64,000 nt of DNA from positions 113,739,313 through 113,803,312 of the forward strand of contig OX578276.1 in the NCBI GenBank assembly GCA_951217055.1, written 5' to 3'. The position numbers were made by a program, and so were the translations under genes. This DNA is from Gerris lacustris (taxonomy: Eukaryota > Arthropoda > Insecta > Hemiptera > Gerridae). The notes below the pieces were generated by a model. The model saw only the letters and a program-made list of their open reading frames with translations. It had not been told where the DNA came from and did no database searches. Positions 34,280 through 43,537 of this stretch are shown here, in pieces. Position 1 is the first letter of the stretch, and each line of letters begins with the position of its first letter.

Positions 34280-35956
34280 GGCCTACTCCCTCCCGCACCC
34301 CTGGGGAGCCTGGTGGGGAGAGAGGCTAGGTACCCAGCCCGGAGCCTTCATTCGGTGCCACTTGCTCCGGAGCCTCCGGCTTGGCCACTTCTCCTCTCTC
34401 TCTCTCCCTTCCCTTTAGCCTTCCCTACTAGGTATTGTTATATTCATATTGTATTTTGTATTTATATGTATGTATTCTTATTTTGACGAGATTACACAGG
34501 TTAACTTGATGGAGTAGTGTTTTTTTTCAGGACCCGTCTCCCTATCTCGACTCCCGACCTTTCCTCCGCGAGGGAATGTATACCCGTGGGACCCTTTGAT
34601 GCACGTCCGGCTATGGGAGGTCACTGTAGCCCGGCTTTTTGTCTGCAGCCAGTTAGGTTGTCACTTTCTGGCCTCACTCTTCTTTTACCTCTGCTACGTC
34701 ATGGTCAGACGTAGCCGGCCTAAGATTTCCTTGCCGCTAGCAGGTGGTCACTGTTAGCCTTCCCCTTTTGAATCCGTCGGTTGGGTTGTCACCTTCCGGC
34801 CCCCTAGGTTTTCCCCAAAAACGCCACCGGGTGTCACGGTTGGCTTGTTTCCAATAAGCTGGTGGGATGTCACTTCCAGCGCCTTCCCTTTTGGTCTGGT
34901 CGCAGTACGGCTGTCACGTTCTGCTCTCCCGCTTCTCCCCTTTCCGCTGTCAGGATGTCACTGTCAGCCCTTTCATATTAGCTGGTTAGGTTGTCACTCT
35001 CCAGCATTTTGTTCAGTCAGTGGGGTTGTCACCTCTGACGCGTCCTTTTTTCCCTTTCGCTGTCCGGGCGTCACGGATAGCCCCCCTTTCCAATTTAGCT
35101 GGTGGGGATGTCACTCCCAGCGCCGTCCTTTCTTGTCCTCTCGCCATTCGGCTGTCACGTTTGGCCCAACCTTTGCAGTTTTCGCTGGTGGGATGTCACC
35201 TCCAGTGCCCCTTCTGTTGGCCTAACCGCAGTTCGGTTGTCACGTTCTGCCCTCACCTTTCTCCCTTTCCGCTGCCAGGGTGTCACTGTCAGCTCTTTGT
35301 AAGTTAGCTGGTTAGGTTGTCACTTTCCAGCCTTTTAGTCTAGTCAGTTGGGTTGCCACCTCTGACACGGCCTCTTTTCCCGTCCACTGTCCGGGTGTCA
35401 CGGATAGTCTCTTTCTCCGTAGCTGGTGGGAATGTCACTCCCAGCGCCGACCTTTATATACCCGCCGTTCGGCTGTCACGTTCGGTCTAAACCCTCTTGA
35501 TGCATACCGCCGGTTGGGCTGTCACCTTCCGGCTTCCCCTCTTTCCCCGGCCGCCTTCTGGGTGTCACAGGAGGTCCTTTGCTCTTCCTCTGGTAGGCTG
35601 TCACTATCAGAACGTGCCATTTATTCCCTGTAGCCACTGTGCGGTTGTCACGTACAGTCGTTCCACACTATCCTGTTTTATTCCGCCCGCTGATAGGGGG
35701 TCACTGTCAGCCGTCCTGGGTCTAGGTCCGTTATTTTGTGTATTTTCTGTTCCAGGTGGTGAGCAGACGACGCCAGCTGCTGCGTCGAGCCGAGTTTGTC
35801 TCTTCTCGAGTCAAAGAGAGACTGGCGACCGTGTAAGAGAGTATTTTATGTTTCAGGTCCCTCCTTTTGCCCCCGGGACTGGTCGGGGCCTCGACAGGAG
35901 CTCGCGATCCCCCGGTTGTGCGCCCCGCGGCCACTAGGGCCCGGGCGCCGGTGTCA
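34280..35956 (+). repeat. 5' LTR of Gypsy 2 (truncated)
   Basis: It matches 41174-42850 at a constant offset of 6894. It lacks the 166 bases that start the 3' LTR at TGTCAACGG. It ends GGTGTCA, followed directly by the primer-binding site. A pyrimidine-rich TTTTTTTCAG at 34520-34529, and further CAG acceptor-like sites near 35755 and 35856, suggest the transcript leader may be spliced. Short open frames of 60-146 codons across it follow the hairpin repeats and are not proteins. Confidence 0.9.
34609..35711 (+). repeat. Array of about 26 hairpins with GNTGTCA loops (5' LTR)
   Basis: Each unit is about 23-25 bases: outer stem of 3-5 bp, one or two mismatches, inner stem of 2-4 bp, loop close to GNTGTCA. 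Stems vary but stay paired: GCTGG/CCAGC (34859, 34981, 35098), GTCAG/CTGAC (35016), GCAG/CTGC (34903, 35228), GCCA/TGGC (35143), GCCGG/CCGGC (35510), ACTGT/ACAGT (35637), TCTG/CAGA (35590), GCTGA/TCAGC (35689). The inner pairs also change together, for instance TCCG/CGGA at 35061 with GCT/AGC outside, and at 35388 with ACT/AGT. Loop deviants include GGCGTCA, GTTGCCA and a GGTCA form in the first unit. Role unknown. Confidence 0.85.
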
Positions 35957-35958
35957 AA

Positions 35959-35975
35959 TGGGCGACCGTGACAGG
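35959..35975 (+). other. Primer-binding site of Gypsy 2
   Basis: TGGGCGACCGTGACAGG lies two bases after the LTR end. It starts with TGG, complementary to a tRNA CCA end. The extra G relative to a TGGCGACCGTGA form may be a point insertion. The tRNA was not identified. Confidence 0.65.
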
Positions 35976-36262
35976 ACCGATTGTTTTGTTTTCCTGCGTT
36001 GTTTTCCAGGTTACTTCCCACGTTGTCCCTTCCCCCTCCCCTTCGATTGTTTCTGCGGCACCAGGAATCTGCTGTAGAGGTTTCTGCGTTGCCCTGTTCC
36101 TGTCTCCAGTTGTTTCTTTGTCCTGTTCCATTCCCTTTTCAGGAGACCTGTCCGTTAGGTCGGTGTAGTTTTGTAGGGTGACGGTCCGTTTTGTTTAGTT
36201 ACCGTAAATCTTTTGTATATCGTGATTTGTATTGTTGAAAATTTAAAAACTTGTATTTAAAA
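35976..36262 (+). other. Untranslated leader of Gypsy 2
   Basis: A pyrimidine-rich leader between the primer-binding site and the gag ATG. TTGTTTTCCAG at about 35999-36009 is a good splice-acceptor candidate. Packaging signals would be expected here but none was recognised. Confidence 0.45.
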
Positions 36263-37393
36263 ATGTTCGCCAAAAAGTTAGACCAGCTAACCATCAAGGA
36301 GCTTCGTAGAGAACTCGATAAGCGTGGTCACAGTAGCGAAGGCGGTGCGAGTGATCTGTATCTCCGGCTCAAGGAGGTGATTAGGAGTGGAGGAGCGAAT
36401 CCCAACGATTATACGTTTTGGTGCCCGGACGAAAATTCCGAGATGTTACTCACCGCGGATACGGATGAGGCTCCAGTGATGCAGCCTACTGTTTCTCGAC
36501 CTAATGCGCCTGCGGCCTCCACTCACCGAGAGCCCACTGACCCAGCTTCGTTGGTATCAGGGGATAGGGTATCTGATATGATATCGGCGTTTCTGCAGCA
36601 GACAGCAGAGAATAGGATGATGTTGCAGTCGTTCCTCGCCAGAATGGAACGCATGGACGCGGCAGCAAGGAGTAAGGAGGCGTGGAATCCAAAGCTCCTT
36701 GACTATGTAATGAAACCGTTCGAGGGTTTACCCTACGAGGACCCCGTAAAGATCATCAAGAAGTGGGAGTCCGGCTTACGTGAAAACAAAGTCCCCCGTT
36801 CTTGCTGGGTGGAGGTTGCCACTAGGTATTTGGGCAACAACGTCAAGGTCATCTGGCGTCAGCTTTGTTTAACAGACGCGACATGGGATGATTTCTGTGG
36901 TTTTCTTTTAGAACGTTACTCCGCGGTAAGTGAGATCTCCTCCTTAAGAGCCAGTTTCCATGGGGAGATTCAGAAGGCCGGTGAACTGGTAGAAGTCTTC
37001 TTGCAGAGGAAATATGCCATCTTCCGTCTCCTGTACCCCGATGAACCCGCCTCGACATACATACACCAGGTCATTGAGCTACTAGATCCTAACATAAGGC
37101 CGATTCTTCGTCTAGGGACTGCAAGCTGCGTGAGCGATTTCATTGCCTTAGCAAGGAGGGTGGAGCAGGATCATAACAAAGTACGCGAGCAGGTCCCCAG
37201 CGAACCTCCAACGAGGGAACCGGTGGCAGCGCGCCGACTACCTCAACAGCCTCTTCCCCCGTCTGACTGGAGAAGGAATAACCAGTTAGGCGCTTATAGA
37301 GGACCCCGGGGACCAAGGCATCCTCCGCAACCCACAGGGTCGGCCCCTCAGACGAACAGCACTCCAAATTACAATCAGGGAAACGGGAATTGA
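36263..37393 (+). CDS. gag: Gypsy 2 Gag with N-terminal SAP-like domain
   Basis: The start is ATG 36263; the frame opens slightly earlier but without an ATG. Residues about 6-40 (LDQLTIKELRRELDKRGHSS, then ASDLYLRLKEVI) look like a SAP motif, a helix-extended-helix nucleic-acid-binding fold. A Thr/Pro-rich linker follows, then a Retrotrans_gag-like core (WNPKLLDYVMKPFEGLPYED, FLLERYSAVSEISSLRASF, FLQRKYAIFRLLYPDEP). The C-terminus is rich in Pro, Arg, Gly and Asn and lacks any CCHC zinc knuckle, so RNA binding may rest on the SAP-like and basic regions. The frame is undamaged over 377 codons. It would assemble the particle. It overlaps the pol frame by a few bases. Confidence 0.8.
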   Translation: MFAKKLDQLTIKELRRELDKRGHSSEGGASDLYLRLKEVIRSGGANPNDYTFWCPDENSEMLLTADTDEAPVMQPTVSRPNAPAASTHREPTDPASLVSGDRVSDMISAFLQQTAENRMMLQSFLARMERMDAAARSKEAWNPKLLDYVMKPFEGLPYEDPVKIIKKWESGLRENKVPRSCWVEVATRYLGNNVKVIWRQLCLTDATWDDFCGFLLERYSAVSEISSLRASFHGEIQKAGELVEVFLQRKYAIFRLLYPDEPASTYIHQVIELLDPNIRPILRLGTASCVSDFIALARRVEQDHNKVREQVPSEPPTREPVAARRLPQQPLPPSDWRRNNQLGAYRGPRGPRHPPQPTGSAPQTNSTPNYNQGNGN

Positions 37394-38370
37394 GGGCTCG
37401 TCCAGGAGTCTCGACCCCTCACCCCCAAGAACGACTCCTACATTTGAGGTTCAAGGAAGTTGGGCCCGTAATTGGGTTCCGTACAAAGGATGGCAAAGAA
37501 CATCTTGCTCTCGTCGACACCCAGGCAACCACTTCTTTCATCAGCGAGGATCTAGCTTCTCACCGAGACGTCCAGAAGATTAGCGAAGAAAATAAGACCG
37601 TCCAACTAGGCACTAGGACATGCCGTGCCTCCACCACCGGCCAAATTTTCTTAGGCTTAAACATTCAAGGCAGACGTTATGGGGTTACGGCGGAAATCCT
37701 CCCAGGTTCGTCACATGAATTAATCCTAGGCCAAGATTGGCTCCGTAGGCATGAAGTAGTTATAGATTTCGGGGCAGGCAACTGCTCTATCGGCAGGAAG
37801 GAAAAGACTACCGTGAGTTGGCGGACTGACCGTCCGTCCCCAGCCACTCCCGAAGTACCAGGTGGAATTATTAATGAAGAGCTCAGAAGGGAGGAGAAGA
37901 AGAAAGTCAGAGACGTTCTGGCGAACTACGCCCCCTGTTTTAACGGCGTAGGCAGAACTCGTACCTCTCTCCATAGAAAAAAAGTAAGCGGTGTAGCCCC
38001 ACGGTGCCAAGCCCCGTATCCCTACCACCAGGAGAAGCGTGCAGCTATAGGTCAGCAGGTTCGAGAATTGGAAGCCGCCGGTATGATACAACCCAGTGAG
38101 TCCGCGTGGGCTAGTCCCGTCGCCCTATCTAAGAAGAAGGACGCTTTGTCACGAGACCCCGTTGAGGACCAGACGATAGCTGACACTCTGGATATCGACA
38201 CACCCCCTAGTACAGGGAAGACGGTTCAACTCAAATTGGCCCGTGTTGAGGAGGCCCCCGACGAGATTCTACGGCGAGTGGGCAACGAGCAAGAGGAGGA
38301 TAGCGCCCTTAAAGCCATCATTTCCTGGCTCAAGGGAGAGTCGCAACCGCACTTGAAGAAGAGCCGTTGA
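37390..38370 (+). pseudogene. pol: Gypsy 2 Pol: protease and RT stub, RT/RNase H deleted
   Basis: The frame is -1 relative to gag and overlaps its stop, so frameshifting at the gag end would be needed. Protease: LALVDTQATTSFIS, where Gln replaces the near-invariant Gly after Asp-Thr, and ELILGQDWL. The RT begins (PYHQEKRAAIGQQVRELEAAG, ASPVALSKKKD) but jumps straight to ALSRDP, the motif that normally follows RNase H. About 1.2 kb coding RT and RNase H has thus been lost without shifting the frame. A TGA at 38368 then separates this part from the integrase, which continues in the same frame; CGA-to-TGA mutation is a likely cause. Confidence 0.85.
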
Positions 38371-39567
38371 GCCTGGGCCCGCCAAAAACATAATTACGCG
38401 CTTCTAGACGGTAAAATCTACTTTGTCGAGACAAACAAACAGCCTCGACTCTACGTTCCAGACCATTTAAAGCAGGAAGTTCTTCACCGCTACCACGACC
38501 ATCCCCTTGTTGGCCACCCCGGTTACGAGGAAACGCTTAGGACGATCTGTAACCGTGTTTTCTGGCCTGGGATGACGCAAGATATTAAGAAGTATGTCCG
38601 CTCCTGCGAAATATGCGTTGGGCAAAAACCCCTTACGGGCCGCCCCCGCGCTCCTATTGTTCCTCGCAAGCCGACTGCAGCATGGGAGGTTGGAGCTGTT
38701 GACCTCATGGGACCCTATCCCCGGTCACGTTCAGGCAAGACGTGCCTTCTGGTTTATACAGACCTACACAGCAGGTGGGTTGAGGCTTTCCCCTTGAACC
38801 GGGCCACGACGGGCAAAATAGTGTCTCTTCTCGAGAAGGAGGTTTTCTCTCGCTTCGGTTACCCGAAAGCCATTGTGAGCGACAACGGCCCTCAATTCAT
38901 TTCCCGTAATTGGGACGAAGCCTTACATCGTTGGGGATGTCAACCCTGGAGGACTCCCGTGTATCAGCCACGAGCGAACCCCACAGAAAGACGGAACCAG
39001 GAGCTCAAGAAAGGTATCCGGATAGCCCTGCATGGAGAGAACCATGCCCGGTGGGACGAAGATTTGGCAAACATTTTATTTCAGCTGCGTCAGCGCCAAA
39101 ATATAAGCTTGAATATGAGTCCGGCAGAAGCCATGCTTGGTCTCCGTTTGAAACAGCCTGGAGATTGGATGGGCCCTCGGGAAAGAGGTGTGCCTTCCCC
39201 CGGTCCCTCCCAAGAACCGACTTCAACGGAAGTCCACGTCCACGGAAGCGGAGACCCGACGGAAAGCCACGTCACCCCATGTTCGCCCCCTTCAAGGAAC
39301 CCCAAAATGAGACCCAGGAGAATTCACCACTTCGTAGCGGGAGATCGGGTTATGGTGCGTAACCACGAACTGTCGAAGAAGGTGGAAGGTTTCTATGCCG
39401 GATTCGCTCCCAAGTGGAAGGGCCCTCATACAGTCACCGCCCGCCTTGGTGGCCACGTTTATCAAGTAGATATTGGAGGTGGCAAGACAGCGAAGTTCGC
39501 ATACGACAACCTTCGCCCTATTCCCGGTACCCGAGAGAGAGGAGGGGAACCTTTGGTAGACCTGTGA
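38371..39567 (+). pseudogene. Gypsy 2 integrase (in frame, downstream of a stop)
   Basis: After the TGA the frame reads through ARQKHNYALLDGKIYFVE, a zinc HHCC domain (HRYHDHPLVGHPGYEE, then CEICVGQK), and the DDE core: AVDLMGPYPRS (Asp), VSDNGPQFISRNW (Asp), NPTERRNQELKKG (Glu). The C-terminal domain has GDRVMVRN and a GPY/F-like WKGPHTVTARLGGHVYQVD. The catalytic residues are intact. Without readthrough of the stop it would not be made from the pol message. The first ATG after the stop lies at about 38572, inside the zinc domain. Confidence 0.85.
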
Positions 39568-39625
39568 TATTGTTACATTGTTCGTAGCTTGTATAAATAA
39601 AAAAAAAAATAAAATAAAATAATAA

Positions 39626-39670
<45 letters not shown>

Positions 39671-39724
39671 TATTCTTACCCTGTTACAATTAATTACTGT
39701 TAATTCTTACCCTGTTAAAGTTGG

Positions 39725-39775
<51 letters not shown>

Positions 39776-39840
39776 CATTGTATATTATATTGTTATTTGT
39801 TTGTTATTCTTTACCTCATTTTTGTTACTTTGTTACCAGA
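39568..39840. repeat. pol-ORF3 spacer with two (TA)n tracts
   Basis: It contains A-rich runs, (TA)n at 39638-39666 and 39727-39773, and the direct repeat AATTCTTACCCTGTTA on either side of the first. It ends with a pyrimidine-rich stretch and ACCAG at 39838, a plausible splice acceptor for the following ORF. Confidence 0.7.
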
Positions 39841-40692
39841 CTCAAACCCCAGTTCCTCTTATGTCCCCAGTCCAAGTTTACCCTCACCCAAAAACCTCCA
39901 CCCCCCCCTCCCCAAAAATCTACCACCCCTCCTACACCGCTTGTCCGTCCTCCTCGTGTTCGCAATAGATCCCGACCCAACAAACCCAGTAGCACCCAAA
40001 CTCCTCCACCTGAGACCCCTCCCGACTCCTCTCGCCCTACATATCCTCCACCCATGACTCCGTCCAACATCCAGCGCCCCAACCATCCTCCAACTAAGTC
40101 CCAACCCAACCCCCATCCTGCTACTAAGTCCCAACCCGAACCCCATATTCCCACTCACCAAAAACCCGTACCCCCGAAAACCCTTCCACGCCCTAATTAC
40201 CCTCCTCCATTATTCCCTCCTACGTCTTTCCCTACAGTTGCCCTACGCAGGAACACCTTGCCTGCCCACGCCATCCGAGGGTTTCAGGCCCCCCTCAGAA
40301 AAGCTGGCCCTCCGACTAGGACCTGGTGGTCCCAGACTCAACCCTGGAAGCCAGGGAAGATCCGGCAACCTGGTATCGGCTCCGTCCCGGGCCCCAGAAT
40401 CAGCCGGCCCATTCTTCACGCTTCTGGCAGAACGGACAACCGGGCCCAAACCGAAAAGTGCTTGTGGTCGGCGGGTGCCTGGAAGCTTTACTTGGAGGGA
40501 CTTCTGAGGCAGGAACGTGCAACTGGGCTCCCGCACGGCCTCCGGATAATAATTCCTCGACTTGGAAGGATGGCAGTCGACCCATTGCCGAGAGCCCCAC
40601 CTCCCCTGGACGAGGACGAGGATGCACTCCTGGCTAGTCCTATGTCTGACCGGGAGATCTCCGCGGCACTTGCCAGTATACTGGACGATTGA
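39840..40692 (+). CDS. Gypsy 2 third ORF, proline-rich, unknown function
   Basis: An open frame of about 280 codons lies between pol and the polypurine tract. Its first half is extremely rich in Pro, Thr, Ser and Lys (runs such as PPPPPPQKSTTPPTP and repeated KSQPNPH/KSQPEPH units). Its second half is more globular (WKPGKIRQPGIGSVPGPRIS, AWKLYLEGLLRQERATGLP) and the end is acidic (LDEDEDALL ... AALASILDD). There is no signal peptide, membrane segment or Env motif, so it is not an obvious envelope gene despite its position. The frame opens upstream through (TA)n, so a spliced start at the ACCAG acceptor (39838) is more likely. I do not recognise the family. Confidence 0.5.
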
Positions 40693-41007
40693 GGACACTG
40701 GTATCTATCTCTCTCTCTCTCTTAAAAATAAAAAAAAAAAAAAATAATAAAATAAAAAAAAATAAAAATTGTTGTTTTATTGAAAATGTTTGATCTCAGG
40801 AAAAATTTGTTAAGGAGAAAGTTTATTTAAGTTTTCATTATTATTATTATTAATTTTTTCTTTTTGTGAAGGGAAGTTTTGTTTACTTGAAATTTGAAAT
40901 TCTAAAGTTTTTTTTGTATTTAAAAATTTAATAATTTAGCGAGTTTAAAGATTCTGATGTAACATTCCGTCTGACCCATGGTATTGGCTTTCTAAGCGGG
41001 GGAGTAT
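40693..41007 (+). other. Gypsy 2 3' spacer and polypurine tract
   Basis: After a CT-repeat and A-rich runs, AAGCGGGGGAGTAT (40994-41007) directly precedes the LTR start TGTCAACGG and is the probable polypurine tract. GGTATTGGCT at 40979-40988 is inverted as AGCCAATACC at about 41032-41042, so a hairpin brackets the tract and the first bases of the LTR. Confidence 0.75.
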
Positions 41008-42850
41008 TGTCAACGGACATATTTCCTCGGATAGCCAATACCACGGTTCAGCCGGAATGATTTCGTTTTTCTTAATTGAAGGGGGGCCGCGGGGCTCGTC
41101 GGGGTGCGCGGGGTAGAGGACCCCGGGCCTTGGCTTCCCCTTCCAGCGCCACTGGAGGGGAGCCTAGTGGGCGGGCCTACTCCCTCCCGCACCCCTGGGG
41201 AGCCTGGTGGGGAGAGAGGCTAGGTACCCAGCCCGGAGCCTTCATTCGGTGCCACTTGCTCCGGAGCCTCCGGCTTGGCCACTTCTCCTCTCTCTCTCTC
41301 CCTTCCCTTTAGCCTTCCCTACTAGGTATTGTTATATTCATATTGTATTTTGTATTTATATGTATGTATTCTTATTTTGACGAGATTACACAGGTTAACT
41401 TGATGGAGTAGTGTTTTTTTTCAGGACCCGTCTCCCTATCTCGACTCCCGACCTTTCCTCCGCGAGGGAATGTATACCCGTGGGACCCTTTGATGCACGT
41501 CCGGCTATGGGAGGTCACTGTAGCCCGGCTTTTTGTCTGCAGCCAGTTAGGTTGTCACTTTCTGGCCTCACTCTTCTTTTACCTCTGCTACGTCATGGTC
41601 AGACGTAGCCGGCCTAAGATTTCCTTGCCGCTAGCAGGTGGTCACTGTTAGCCTTCCCCTTTTGAATCCGTCGGTTGGGTTGTCACCTTCCGGCCCCCTA
41701 GGTTTTCCCCAAAAACGCCACCGGGTGTCACGGTTGGCTTGTTTCCAATAAGCTGGTGGGATGTCACTTCCAGCGCCTTCCCTTTTGGTCTGGTCGCAGT
41801 ACCGCTGTCACGTTCTGCTCTCCCGCTTCTCCCCTTTCTGCTGTCAGGATGTCACTGTCAGCCCTTTCATATTAGCTGGTTAGGTTGTCACTCTCCAGCA
41901 TTTTGTTCAGTCAGTGGGGTTGTCACCTCTGACGCGTCCTTTTTTCCCTTTCGCTGTCCGGGCGTCACGGATAGCCCCCCTTTCCAATTTAGCTGGTGGG
42001 GATGTCACTCCCAGCGCCGTCCTTTCTTGTCCTCTCGCCATTCGGCTGTCACGTTTGGCCCAACCTTTGCAGTTTTCGCTGATGGGATGTCACCTCCAGT
42101 GCCCCTTCTGTTGGCCTAACCGCAGTTCGGTTGTCACGTTCTGCCCTCACCTTTCTCCCTTTCCGCTGCCAGGGTGTCACTGTCAGCTCTTTGTAAGTTA
42201 GCTGGTTAGGTTGTCACTTTCCAGCCTTTTAGTCTAGTCAGTTGGGTTGCCACCTCTGACACGGCCTCTTTTCCCGTCCACTGTCCGGGTGTCACGGATA
42301 GTCTCTTTCTCCGTAGCTGGTGGGAATGTCACTCCCAGCGCCGACCTTTATATACCCGCCGTTCGGCTGTCACGTTCGGCCTAAACCCTCTTGATGCATA
42401 CCGCCGGTTGGGCTGTCACCTTCCGGCTTCCCCTCTTTCCCCGGCCGCCTTCTGGGTGTCACAGGAGGTCCTTTGCTCTTCCTCTGGTAGGCTGTCACTA
42501 TCAGAACGTGCCATTTATTCCCTGTAGCCACTGTGCGGTTGTCACGTACAGTCGTTCCACACTATCCTGTTTTATTCCGCCCGCTGATAGGGGGTCACTG
42601 TCAGCCGTCCTGGGTCTAGGTCCGTTATTTTGTGTATTTTCTGTTCCAGGTGGTGAGCAGACGACGCCAGCTGCTGCGTCGAGCCGAGTTTGTCTCTTCT
42701 CGAGTCAAAGAGAGACTGGCGACCGTGTAAGAGAGTATTTTATGTTTCAGGTCCCTCCTTTTGCCCCCGGGACTGGTCGGGGCCTCGACAGGAGCTCGCG
42801 ATCCCCCGGTTGTGCGCCCCGCGGCCACTAGGGCCCGGGCGCCGGTGTCA
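41008..42850 (+). repeat. 3' LTR of Gypsy 2 (1,843 bp, complete)
   Basis: It begins TGTCAACGGAC and ends GGTGTCA (TG...CA). The first 166 bases, missing from the 5' LTR, include a GC-rich block (GGGGGGCCGCGGGGCTCG). The hairpin array repeats at 41503-42605. Differences from the 5' LTR lie near 41803, 41838, 42081 and 42380. Confidence 0.9.
41503..42605 (+). repeat. Array of about 26 hairpins with GNTGTCA loops (3' LTR)
   Basis: Second copy of the array described at 34609-35711. At about 42380 this copy has C where the 5' LTR has T, making a full GCCG/CGGC stem. At about 41803 and 42081 it carries single changes that weaken two stems. Confidence 0.85.
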
Positions 42851-43379
42851 ATATATATTGAATATAAGAAAAAAGTTTATAGTTAAGGAGTATGTTTGTT
42901 AAAGTATGTTGGATTGAAATAGGACTGTTTTCTACCTATACCCGACCTGTTAATTTAAAATATTTTGAAATATGTATATCTCTTCCCTACTCTAAAGTCC
43001 TGCTTGTATCCGGTTGGAATTTTACATGCCTATTTCAATTGTACTTTAGACAATGTGTAAGAAGTTTTATTAAAATCTTTATACGTTAGAACGGAAGATA
43101 TTGGTAAAAACGTTGTTTTCGTTATTTTAAACATTTGGGTCCACTTTAATAAATTTAGCGATCTTTATCCCTTCATAACAGTGTCGGTGTTCGTTTTACT
43201 AAAAAAAAAATATTTAAAAAGTGGTTTGTCCCATTAAATAGTTGAAGTTAGAATTTCTTCTTGGGTTAAGTACTCAGTATTATAATAATATACCTAATAC
43301 TCGTATATTGAAATAAGCGTCATAGTCCAATATATAGGTAGCCTGAGAGGGGTCCAGCTTGCATTAATTAGGGTAAAAG
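42851..43379. other. Non-coding DNA
   Basis: No gene or clear repeat was recognised between the LTR and the next dispersed repeat. Confidence 0.5.
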
Positions 43380-43537
43380 ATTTTTTTTTTGAAACCAAGT
43401 TTGCGACCTCGAAAGACCTGGGGTCAACTTTTGGCGAACTTTTTACGCGAAAACCTCGAAATTTTGACAAACTTCTTCAGTTTTTTTAATATAACTCATA
43501 AACGACACCGAAATCAGAAAATTGTATTCTCTCCGTA

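Larger units (their letters stand above)
34280..42850 (+). mobile_element. Gypsy-type LTR retrotransposon 2 with giant hairpin-rich LTR
   Basis: Order: 5' LTR (34280-35956, missing its first 166 bases), primer-binding site, long leader, gag (36263-37393), pol with protease and integrase but no RT or RNase H (37390-39567), a proline-rich third ORF (to 40692), polypurine tract, complete 3' LTR (41008-42850). The LTRs differ at only about four of 1,677 bases, so insertion is recent on an LTR-divergence clock. The LTRs and genes are GC-rich against very AT-rich surroundings. No target duplication can be read because the 5' end is truncated. Confidence 0.9.

Noticed and set aside
34609..35711. CRISPR-like array
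   Set aside because: The repeated core is only about 7 bases, spacers are not unique fixed-length pieces, stems covary, and the array sits in a eukaryotic LTR.
34517..36181. Several overlapping open frames of 65-146 codons across the LTR of Gypsy 2
   Set aside because: They lie in several frames of one strand, follow the hairpin units (recurrent SGCH/VGCH codons come from the loop TGTCAC) and match no protein family. The constraint seen is base pairing, not codons.
39840..40692. Envelope gene in Gypsy 2
   Set aside because: Position fits, but there is no signal peptide, fusion-like or membrane segment; the product is proline-rich and soluble-looking.
34280..42850. GC-rich bacterial contamination or host CpG-island gene
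   Set aside because: The block has paired LTRs, a primer-binding site, gag, integrase and a polypurine tract, so the composition belongs to the retroelement.
1..42850. Link between the 6895-base duplication offset and the 6894-base LTR spacing of Gypsy 2
   Set aside because: The sequences are unrelated, so the similar distances look coincidental.
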